Source: Antedon bifida
Taxonomy: Eukaryota; Echinodermata; Crinoidea; Comatulida; Antedonidae
DNA: 64,000 nucleotides
Assembly: GCA_963402885.1 (NCBI GenBank)
Contig: OY727098.1
Location: forward strand, 28,062,417 to 28,126,416
Reading direction: 5' to 3'
In this document: positions 35,518-46,299 of the stretch, one piece after another
Layout: each line of letters opens with the position of its first letter
How positions within the stretch are numbered: position 1 is the first letter of the stretch
Notes under the pieces: model-generated
Database searches by the model: none
Told to the model about the DNA's origin: nothing
What the model saw: the letters and a program-made list of their open reading frames with translations, nothing else
Program-made: the position numbers and the translations under genes

Positions 35518-36622
35518 ACTGGTGGTGGTCTTTCAATATTCCTACAAACAAACAATACATCATTCATATTATTAACACACTCTATGCGCTTATGATGATG
35601 TATTTATTCATTAAGAAATTATATTTTTTACTTAACTAATTAAAACTTGTCTTGGCATTTTTGGCACAAGATTTTACCTTTTTTGTGATTTTATTTTATA
35701 CCTTTTTTATACATCCATATTTTACATTTCCCTTTTTACATATGCAGTATTTGGGCATCAAATTCATACAATGTATAACCAATACAGATTGTTTTACATT
35801 TTCTATTTTAGGGTAGTTTATCATATACATGGCAATGTGTATAACCATACACATTGTTTTTTACATTTTCTATTAGTTTATCATATACATGGCAATGTGT
35901 ATATTACCATACACATTGTTTTTTACATTTTCTATTAGGGTAAAATACATGACAAACATATTGTTTGTTAACCACTTCCACATTAAATTATGCTAGAGTG
36001 GATTAACACTATAAATGACAGGAAATCGAGGACACGTTTTGTAAAAACCAACTACCGGTACCCATATTATTTTGTGATTAGCTTGAAAAGTTTCTGTTTT
36101 TTAATCATTCATTCAAAAGACAGGGATTTAACAACACATTCAAGGGTTCAGGGGCATGATGTGGTTAGGGGAGGTGAATATGGTAATTGTTATTTTCAGT
36201 TGAAATTAACAAACTGTATTATCGTAGGCAGTTTGGCATGTGTTTATCTTAAGACTAAACAACTGGCAACTGTTTAAACATAAACATGACCTCAAGGTCA
36301 TTGTGAATACTACATCATTCTATATTTTCTTAATTTTAACAATTCATTACATTAAATCCATATACTGTACTGTATAAATAAAAGGATTTATTTGGGTTTG
36401 TGAGTTACAATGGTATTTAAATAATTAAGGAAATTCTTAAAACAAAATAATTTGTATTCTAAATTCCTTTTAATTTAATCCATACCCAAATTCAATTTAG
36501 GATGCATATTTACATGCCAGGTGTACAGTAAGCAGAACAACGTTTTCATCAGACTAGATTTAGTTTAACAGATTAATTTATCCTAAAAAATGATTACCTC
36601 CCCCAAAATATAATATTCTAAT
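35518..36622. other. Upstream region of the FREM1-like gene
   Basis: Presumed 5' UTR and promoter of the FREM1-like gene. 35755-35950 holds a roughly 65-bp unit repeated three times (ACATTTTCTATTAG, TTATCATATACATGGCAATG, CATACACATTG). No gene seen. Confidence 0.55.
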
Positions 36623-36677
36623 TAGGTGATCATTTAGAATAAAATGATCACCTATTGTTATTGTATAAAATCTTTAT

Positions 36678-38248
36678 TAGGTGATCATTTAGAATAAAAT
36701 GATCACCTATTGTTATTGTATCAAATCTTTATTGTTATTATTGTTTCTGGGCACTATTTTGTGTAACAAATATCTAAAAAAGTTTAATGTCAATGATTAC
36801 CAAAATTTCACAATGTCTTTCAAATAATACAACTTAATCCTAATAAGCTTTCCAGCGTGATCACTCATCCGTGATGACATTTATACGCCATTTTGCGAAA
36901 TCACATTATCAATCATATCTCCATAATTCATTATCACATATTAATGAAATTCACTACACGTAAACTTCAGATCAAGGGTAAAAATATTAGCAAATAAAAA
37001 CGCACGCGCACGTAGGTTCATGCGCGTGATATCGCGCGTTAAAAATTTAAAACGCTCAAAATTAAGTTTTGATCAATTTAGAGCATGAATTAGGCCATTT
37101 GCGTGTTTCAAAAAATTACTGCGCAAAAATGCGTTTTTGCGCGCGCGATACTTAAAAAGCGTAAAAAATATGAATTTTTTTTTACAAATCTCATTCTACT
37201 CACCATCCTTAGTACATTCACCAAATTTGAGTCAGTTCCGACTTAAAATAACGCTATACGAGCACGTTAAAAATGACAAAATGCGCACATTTATTTTACA
37301 AAAGTTCTGAAAATTGTGAAAAATAGGTCTTTTTTAAAATGAAAATAATTCTTCAGAATGCAAGATGACCCCCGATTTTTTTAACTTATTCTGGAAGCCA
37401 TTGAGTTGTAGATATGAATTCATGTACACATTTTACGTACAAAATGTTTTGACGTCATCAAATGGCCACTTGAATTTAAAAATTAGGATTTGTTATCTTT
37501 TTGTGTAGATTATCACATTCAACAGAGCGCATCTTGGTTATGTGTGCTCGAATTTCGCACAACTTTCAGTATGTGCTTGCTTAATTAATTATCTTTATCA
37601 TGAGTTGACACTATCTTCATTTTAATGACGTCATCACGCGTAAAAACTTGAATAACGTAGGCCGTGTAATTTCACCTTCACAGTAAATTTGAATATCTTA
37701 CAGCTCTTCAGAATTGAAGGTTACCTTGATGATTATAATTTATTATGAAAGCTGATGAAATGTAGATATTAATTCATATAAAAATTAAGCCTATCGGATG
37801 TTGTGATGTTATCATATGGCCAGTTGAAGTTAAAACGTAGTTTTTAGATTTCTTTAGTCGAAGTTATACAAATTTCAATGAGCGCGCATTGCGCTTCTAC
37901 GTATCAAATTCTCTTCCAATCCTTATATTTATTTGCTCAATTCATTATCTTTCGAAATTGTCATCTTCGAGTTTATTTTGATAATTCCATCATACCAACA
38001 AATTTGAACATGATGTGGGTCCCATAATTTTACCTATGCTACACTGTATATAGATATACAGTATATACTGTATATATTTTATATGGCATATAGGCACAAC
38101 TCAGCACTATAAGCATATAATAGGATGGCATACATCAACATTTTCCGATCGTATGTTAACGTACGTGCATGTTTAAAAAAAAGTTAATTTCAGTAAAATG
38201 ATAAAAATGATCACCTATAATTCGTCAAAGTGACGAATTAAATTCTAG
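36678..38248 (+). mobile_element. Helentron family A, element 2 (uninterrupted)
   Basis: Complete copy, 1,571 bases, from TAGGTGATC to CTAG. It sits in the T-rich tract of element 1, whose 5' end is 36623-36677 and whose body resumes at 44773. Confidence 0.78.
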
Positions 38249-38263
38249 TTATTATTTTTTTTT

Positions 38264-38410
38264 TAGGTGATCATTTAGAATAAAATGATCACCTATTGTT
38301 ATTGTATAAAATCTTTATTATTATTTTTTTTCTTTTTTTTAGGTGATCATTTAGAATAAAATGATCACCTATTGTTATTGTATAAAATCTTTATTATTAT
38401 TTTTTTTTTT
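38264..38410 (+). mobile_element. 5' ends of Helentron A elements 3 and 4
   Basis: Two successive 5' ends (38264 and 38340), each with the GGTGATCATT..AATGATCACC hairpin and the TTGTTATTGTATAAAATC segment, stop in poly-T. Their bodies appear downstream at 41694-43213 (element 3) and 40174-41693 (element 4). Confidence 0.75.
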
Positions 38411-40173
38411 ATTGGTTATCCGCAACGAAGTTGCTGATAACCTCTTGTGATTGTACGAAATCATCAACATCAACATCATCTTTTTATTTCTCTTCTTTCT
38501 TTCTGTATGATTTTTGTGTAACGCTTTTCTCTGAAACTTGCAAACATAACATTTTGTGAACTATGTTAACATTTTGACATTTATGTAACGTCGTCAAGCG
38601 AAGCTTTTCATGATGTTTACAATTGCGCAATGTGACGTACGCGCGATTTAACGATTTTCTCGTATTTAACATAGGTCAAAAACCAAATAACATTTTAAAT
38701 TGAAACTTTGCACAAATTTAATTTATATCATGCGCTAACTTTCTGTTGAACAAAAATTGCGTGTTTTACACAAAGTTACGCGCGCACGCGCATTTAAAAT
38801 TTCAAAATGCGCTAAATTATTTTCTAATCAACTTTCTACGCGTTTCATGTCATTTTAAGCATGTCAAAAATTCCCACGCGTGCGCAAATTTTTACGTGTG
38901 CGGTGCGCACGTAGCATTGAAAACATATATTTTCCGCGTGATTTATGTTTTTCCAGCCTCTTCTAGTAATTTTACCAACTTTTAAACAATTTGGGCTTAA
39001 GGTTACGTCATACGAGCACGTCGAATTGGTCAATTTGCGCGCGTTTTTGATGAAAAAGTTCAGAAAATCGTCAAAATTATGCCTTTTTTTAAACAGACGT
39101 AGTTTCTAAACTGCACGGTCAACTTTTTGTGGATGACATATTCTGGAAGTTGATGAGTTGTAGATATAGGATCATGTATCAATATGGCTAACCGGACATT
39201 GTGACGTCATCGTATGGCCACGCGAATATAAAATTTAGGATTTTTGTATCTTTCATCATAGCTCATCACATTTAATAGAGCGCATCTCCACTTATCCGTT
39301 TTCCATTTTCACCCCGATTTTGATATTGTCTAGGTCAATCAACTATCTTTCGCATGAGTTAAAAATATTTTAATTTTTTTGACGTCATCATGCCTAAAAA
39401 TTTAAATTACGTGTGGCATTAATTTCATCTGTACAGTAAATTTTAATCTGTTATAGCTCGTAAGAATAAAATGTGATAATCACGATTAAAACGTTTTCTG
39501 GAAGCTATTGGATTGTAGATACGAAATCATGTGAAAATTTTGCCAATCTGATGATGTGACGTCATCATATGGCCACTTAACTAAAAAAAGTCGTATTTTC
39601 ATTTTTTGCGTAATAGTTCATTACATTTAAAAGAGCGCGCATCAATATTTCACGTATTCAAATTTCTTCTGCACGTTAATATGTTGTTGCTGAGATAATA
39701 TCCTTCCGAAATTGCTATCTTTGTATTTCATTTTGATGCCGCCGCCATGTTAAAATTTGGAATAAATGGCGGCTCCCGTAATTTCACCTAATCTACACTG
39801 TATGTAATATGTAAACAGATTTTACTGTTTATACCGACTGTAATGGAATAGCCCAAATCGTTTATTTCCTACCTATTTCTATAATGTAGCAGGCCAAATA
39901 AGACGTTATTTTTACAGGATAGAGAGAGGCAAACAATATTTTTCTCGTATCAGAGCCGTTCATCGTTGTTAGGAGATATGTGATTTCTATTACATTTTCT
40001 GGTTTTGTTTGTCAGTTGCTTGTCCGGCCTGTAGGTCATAATGCCAACGTGAACGCTTCCTTTTGGCCTCAACCTATCCCCTTAATGTTAAAAGGTACGT
40101 CGTTAAACGTCCATGTTTCACCACTTGCGCAGCGGATAACCAAACTCGTCAAAGTGACGAGTTTCATGTCTAG
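38411..40173 (+). mobile_element. Helentron family B, complete element inserted in element 4
   Basis: Starts with GGTTATCCGC (38414-38423) in a hairpin with GATAACC and ends with the inverse GCGGATAACC (40132-40141), a hairpin ACTCGTCA/TGACGAGT and CTAG. The body resembles family A (TGACGTCATC, ATGGCCAC, TTCACCTA..CTACACTGTA words) but is clearly a separate family. It lies in the poly-T of element 4. Confidence 0.78.
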
Positions 40174-41693
40174 TTATTTTTTTTCTTTTTATTGTTTCTG
40201 TACACTATTTTGTGTAACAATTATCTCAAAAAGTTTAATGTCAATGATTACAAAAATTTCAGAATATCTTTCAAATAATACAACTTAATCCTAATAAGCT
40301 TTCCAGCGTGATCACTCATCCGTGACGACATTTATACGCCATTTTGCGAAATCACATTATCAATCATATCTCCATAATTCATTATCACATATTAATGAAA
40401 TTCACTACACGTAAACTTCAGATCAAGGGTAAAAATATTAGCAAATAAAAACGCACGCGCACGTAGGTTCATGCGCGTGATATCGCGCGTTAAAAATTTA
40501 AAAAGCTCAAAATTAAGTTTTGATCAATTTAGAGCATGAATTAGGCCATTTGCGTGTTTCAAAAAATTACTGCGCAAAAATGCGTTTTTGCGCGCGCGAT
40601 ACTTAAAAAGCGTAAAAAATATGAATTGTTTTTACAAATCTCATTCTACTCACCATCCTTAGTACATTCACCAAATTTGAGTCAGTTCCGACTTAAAATA
40701 ACGCTATACGAGCACGTTAAAAATGACAAAATGCGCACATTTATTTTACAAAAGTTCTGAAAATGGTGAAAAATAGGTCTTTTTTAAAATGAAAATAATT
40801 CTTCAGAATGCAAGATGACCCCCGATTTTTTTAACTTATTCTGGAAGCCATTGAGTTGTAGATATGAATTCATGTACACATTTTACGTACAAAATGTTTT
40901 GACGTCATCAAATGGCCACTTGAATTTAAAAATTAGGATTTGTTATCTTTTTGTGTAGATTATCACATTCAACAGAGCGCATCTTGGTTATGTGTGCTCG
41001 AATTTCGCACAACTTTCAGTATGTGCTTGCTTAATTAATTATCTTTATCATGAGTTGACACTATCTTCATTTTAATGACGTCATCACGCGTAAAAACTTG
41101 AATAACGTAGGCCGTGTAATTTCACCTTCGCAGTAAATTTGAATATCTTACAGCTCTTCAGAATTGAAGGTTACCTTGATGATTATAATTTATTATGAAA
41201 GCTGATGAAATGTAGATATTTATTCATATAAAAATTAAGCCTATCGGATGTTGTGACGTTAACATATGGCCAGTTGAAGTGAAAAAGTAGTTTTTTCATA
41301 TTTTTCGTCAAAGTTATACACAATTCAAAGAGCGCGCACAGCGCTTCTACGTGCCAAATTGTTTTCCAAATCTTATATTTTTTTGCTCAATTAATTATCT
41401 TTCGAAATTGTCATCTTAAAGTTTAGTTTGATAACGTCATCATGCCAAAAAATTAGAACATGTGTCCCGCAATTTCACCTATGCTACACTGTATATAGAT
41501 ATACAGTATATACTGTACATATTGTATATGGCATATAGGCACAACTCAGCACTATAAGCATATAATAGGATGGCATACATCAACATTTTCCGATCGTATG
41601 TTAACGTACGTGCATGTTTAAAAAAAAATTAATTTCAGTAAAATGATAAAAATGATCACCTATAATTCGTCAAAGTGACGAATTAAATTCTAG
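40174..41693 (+). mobile_element. Body and 3' end of Helentron A element 4
   Basis: Begins in the T tract after the family B CTAG, runs 1,520 bases and ends with the 3' hairpin and CTAG. Closely similar to the other A bodies. Confidence 0.75.
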
Positions 41694-43213
41694 TTTTTCT
41701 TTTTATTGTTTCTGTACACTATTTTGTGTAACAATTATCTCAAAAAGTTTAATGTCAATGATTACAAAAATTTCAGAATATCTTTCAAATAATATAACTT
41801 AATCCTAATAAGCTTTCCAGCGTGATCACTCATCCGTGACGACATTTATACGCCATTTTGCGAAATCACATCATCAATCATATCTCCATAATTCATTATC
41901 ACATATTAATGAAATTCACTACACGTAAACTTCAGATCAAGGGTAAAAATATTAGCAAATAAAAACGCACGCGCACGTAGGTTCATGTGGTGATATCGCG
42001 CGTTAAAAATTTAAAACGCTCAAAATTAAGTTTTGATCAATTTAGAGCATGAATTAGGCCATTTGCGTGTTTCAAAAAATTACTGCGCAAAAATGCGTTT
42101 TTGCGCGCGCGATACTTAAAAATCGTAAAAAATATGAATTTTTTTTACAAATCTCATTCTACTCACCATCCTTAGTACATTCACCAAATTTGAGTCAGTT
42201 CCGACTTAAAATAACGCTATACGAGCACGTTAAAAATGACAAAATGCGCACATTAATTTTACAAAAGTTCTGAAAATGGTGAAAAATAGGTCTTTTTTAA
42301 AATGAAAATAATTCTTCAGAATGCAAGATGACCCCCGATTTTTTTAACTTATTCTGGAAGCCATTGAGTTGTAGATATGAATTCATGTACACATTTTACG
42401 TACAAAATGTTTTGACGTCATCAAATGGCCACTTGAATTTAAAAATTAGGATTTGTTATCTTTTTGTGTAGATTATCACATTCAACAGAGCGCATCTTGG
42501 TTATGTGTGCTCGAATTTCGCACAACTTTCAGTATGTGCTTGCTTAATTAATTATCTTTATCATGAGTTGATACTATCTTCATTTTAATGACGTCATCAC
42601 GCGTAAAAACTTGAATAACGTAGGCCGTGTAATTTCACCTTCGCAGTAAATTTGAATATCTTACAGCTCTTCAGAATTGAAGGTTACCTTGATGATTATA
42701 ATTTATTATGAAAGCTGATGAAATTGAAATGTAGATATTAATTCATATAAAAATTAAGCCTATCGGATGTTGTGACGTTAACATATGGCCAGTTGAAGTG
42801 AAAAAGTAGTTTTTTCATATTTTTCGTCAAAGTTATACACAATTCAAAGAGCGCGCACAGCGCTTCTACGTGCCAAATTTTTTTCCAAATCTTATATTTT
42901 TTTGCTCAATTAATTATCTTTCGAAATTGTCATCTTAAAGTTTAGTTTGATAACGTCATCATGCCAAAAAATTAGAACATGTGTGTCCCGTAATTTCACC
43001 TATGCTACACTGTATATAGATATACAGTATATACTGTACATATTGTATATGGCATATAGGCACAACTCAGCACTATAAGCATATAATAGGATGGCATACA
43101 TCAACATTTTCCAATCGTATGTTAACGTACGTGCATGTTTAAAAAAAATTAATTTCAGTAAAATGATAAAAATGATCACCTATAATTCGTCAAAGTGACG
43201 AATTAAATTCTAG
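41694..43213 (+). mobile_element. Body and 3' end of Helentron A element 3
   Basis: Follows the previous CTAG directly with a poly-T and the TTATTGTTTCTGTACACTA start of the body. 1,520 bases, ending in CTAG, with no 5' hairpin of its own at this place. Confidence 0.75.
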
Positions 43214-43214
43214 T

Positions 43215-44772
43215 TAGGTGATCATTTAGAATGCTAAATGATCACCTATTGTTATTGTATGAAATCTTTATTTTTTTTCTTTTTATTGTTTCTGTACACT
43301 ATTTTGTGTAACAATTATCTCAAAAAGTTTAATGTCAATGATTACCAAAATTTCAGAATATCTTTCAAATAATATAACTTAATCCTAATAAGCTTTCCAG
43401 CATGATCACTTATCCGTGACGACATTTATACGCCATTTTGCGAAATCACATTATCAATCATATCTCCATAATTCATTATCACATATTAATGAAATTCACT
43501 ACACGTAAACTTCAGGTCAAGGGTAAAAATATTAGCAAATAAAAACGCACGCGCACGTAGGTTCATGCGCGTGATATCGCGCGTTAAAAATTTAAAACGC
43601 TCAAAATTAAGTTTTGATCAATTTAGAGCATGAATTAGGCCATTTGCGTGTTTCAAAAAATTACTGCGCAAAAATGCGTTTTTGCGCGCGCGATACTTAA
43701 AAAGCGTAAAAAATATGAATTTTTTTTACAAATCTCATTCTACTCACCATCCTTAGTACATTCACCAAATTTGAGTCAGTTCCGACTTAAAATAACGCTA
43801 TACGAGCACGTTAAAAATGACAAAATGCGCATATTAATTTTACAAAAGTTCTGAAAATGGTGAAAAATAGGTCTTTTTTAAAATTAAAATAATTCTTCAG
43901 AATGCAAGATGACCCCCGATTTTTTTAACTTATTCTGGAAACCATTGAGTTGTAGATATGAATTCATGTACACACTTTACGTACAAAATGTTTTGACGTC
44001 ATCAAATGGCCACTTGAATTTAAAAATTAGGATTTGTTATCTTTTTGTGTAGATTATCACATTCAACAGAGCGCATCTTGGTTATGTGTGCTCGAATTTC
44101 GCAAAACTTTCAGTATGTGCTTGCTTAATTAATTATCTTTATCATGAGTTGACACTATCTTCATTTTAATGACGTCATCACGCGTAAAAACTTGAATAAC
44201 GTAGGCCGTGTAATTTCACCTTCGCAGTAAATTTGAATATCTTACAGCTCTTCAGAATTGAAGGTTACCTTGATGATTATAATTTATTATGAAAGCTGAT
44301 GAAATGTAGATATTAATTCATATAAAAATTAAGCCTATCGGATGTTGTGACGTTAACATATGGCCAGTTGAATTGAAAAAGTAGTTTTTTCAAATTTTTC
44401 GTCAAAGTTATACACAATTCAAAGAGCGCACACAGCGCTTCTACGTGCCAACTTTTTTTCAAAATCTTATATTTTTTTGCTCAATTAATTATCTTTCGAA
44501 ATTGTCATCTTAAAGTTTAGTTTGATAACGTCATCATGCCAAAAAATTAGAACATGTGTGTCCCGTAATTTCACCTATGCTACACTGTATATAGTGTACA
44601 TATTGTATATGGCATATAGGCACAACTCAGCACTATAAGCATATAATAGGATGGCATACATCAACATTTTCCGATCGTATGTTAACGTACGTGCATGTTT
44701 AAAAAAATTAATTTCAGTAAAATGATAAAAATGATCACCTATAATTCGTCAAAGTGACGAATTAAATTCTAG
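43215..44772 (+). mobile_element. Helentron family A, element 5 (complete)
   Basis: Complete copy from TAGGTGATC to CTAG, 1,558 bases. Its 5' hairpin is changed (AGAATGCTAAATGATC) from the other copies, and the AT palindrome near 44590 is shortened. Confidence 0.78.
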
Positions 44773-46299
44773 TTTTTTATTATTTTTTTTCTTTTTATTG
44801 TTTCTGTACACTATTTTGTGTAACAATTATCTCAAAAAGTTTAATGTCAATGATTACAAAAATTTCAGAATATCTTTCAAATAATACAACTTAATCCTAA
44901 TAAGCTTTCCAGCGTGATCACTCATCCGTGACGACATTTATACGCCATTTTGCGAAATCACATTATCAATCATATCTCCATAATTCATTATCACATATTA
45001 ATGAAATTCACTACACGTAAACTTCAGATCAAGGGTAAAAATATTAGCAAATAAAAACGCACGCGCACGTAGGTTCATGCGCGTGATATCGCGCGTTAAA
45101 AATTTAAAACGCTCAAAATTAAGTTTTGATCAATTTAGAGCATGAATTAGGCCATTTGCGTGTTTCAAAAAATTACTGCGCAAAAATGCGTTTTTGCGCG
45201 CGCGATACTTAAAAAGCGTAAAAAATATGAATTTTTTTTACAAATCTCATTCTACTCACCATCCTTAGTACATTCACCAAATTTGAGTCAGTTCCGACTT
45301 AAAATAACGCTATACGAGCACGTTAAAAATGACAAAATGCGCACATTTATTTTACAAAAGTTCTGAAAATGGTAAAAAATAAGTCTTTTTTAAAATGAAA
45401 ATAATTCTTCAGAATGCAAGATGACCCCCGATTTTTTTAACTTATTCTGGAAGCCATTGAGTTGTAGATATGAATTCATGTACACATTTTACGTACAAAA
45501 TGTTTTGACGTCATCAAATGGCCACTTGAATTTAAAAATTAGGATTTGTTATCTTTTTGTGTAGATTATCACATTCAACAGAGCGCATCTTGGTTATGTG
45601 TGCTCGAATTTCACACAACTTTCAGTATGTGCTTGCTTAATTAATTATCTTTATCATGAGTTGACACTACCTTCATTTTAATGACGTCATCACGCGTAAA
45701 AACTTAAATAACGTAGGCCGTGTAATTTCACCTTCGCAGTAAATTTGAATATCTTACAGCTCTTCAGAATTGAAGGTTACCTTGATGATTATAATTTATT
45801 ATGAAAGCTGATAAAATGTAGATATTAATTCATATAAAAATTAAGCCTATCGGATGTTGTGACGTTAACATATGGCCAGTTGAAGTGAAAAAGTAGTTTT
45901 TTCATATTTTTCGTCAAAGTTATACACAATTCAAAGAGCGCGCACAGCGCTTCTACGTGCCAAATTTTTTTCCAAATCTTATATTTTTTTGCTCAATTAA
46001 TTATCTTTCGAAATTGTTATCTTAAAGTTTAGTTTGATAACGTCATCATGCCAAAAAATTAGAACATGTGTCCCGTAATTTCACCTATGCTACACTGTAT
46101 ATAGATATACAGTATATACTGTACATATTGTATATGGCATATAGGCACAACTCAGCACTATAAGCATATAATAGGATGGCATACATCAACATTTTCCGAT
46201 CGTATGTTAACGTACGTGCATGTTTAAAAAAAAATTAATTTCAGTAAAATGATAAAAATGATCACCTATAATTCGTCAAAGTGACGAATTAAATTCTAG
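44773..46299 (+). mobile_element. Body and 3' end of outermost Helentron A element 1
   Basis: Starts in poly-T without a 5' hairpin and ends in the 3' hairpin and CTAG at 46296-46299. Matches the unpaired 5' end at 36623-36677, so this is read as the outer shell of the nest. Confidence 0.75.

Larger units (their letters stand above)
36623..46299 (+). mobile_element. Block of nested Helitron/Helentron-type elements
   Basis: The block is made from two families of about 1.6-1.8 kb, all in one orientation. Family A starts TAGGTGATCATTTAGAATAA, with a hairpin to AATGATCACCTA. It ends AATGATCACCTATAATTCGT then CAAAGTGACGAATTAAATTC and TAG. So it has a 12-base subterminal inverted repeat, a 3' hairpin (ATTCGTCA/TGACGAAT), a CTAG terminus and a following TT. 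Non-coding, asymmetric subterminal repeats plus a 3' hairpin and TT target are the structure of non-autonomous Helentrons. Five 5' ends and five 3' ends of family A are present. No Rep/helicase ORF is seen; recurring 68-codon frames are by-products of sequence identity. Confidence 0.82.

Noticed and set aside
35990-36277. 95-codon ORF upstream of the FREM1-like gene
   Set aside because: No motif, no splice context and composition like the surrounding AT-rich DNA.
40554-45366. Four nearly identical 68-codon ORFs (MFQKITAQKC...) in the Helentron bodies
   Set aside because: They repeat only because the bodies are near-identical DNA. They lack homology, the corresponding frame is broken in element 2 and in family B, and differences between copies show no synonymous bias that I can see.
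36623-46299. Satellite DNA or LTR retrotransposon array
   Set aside because: No LTRs, primer-binding site or pol ORF. Units have hairpin/CTAG ends and unequal unit starts, which a simple satellite would not show.
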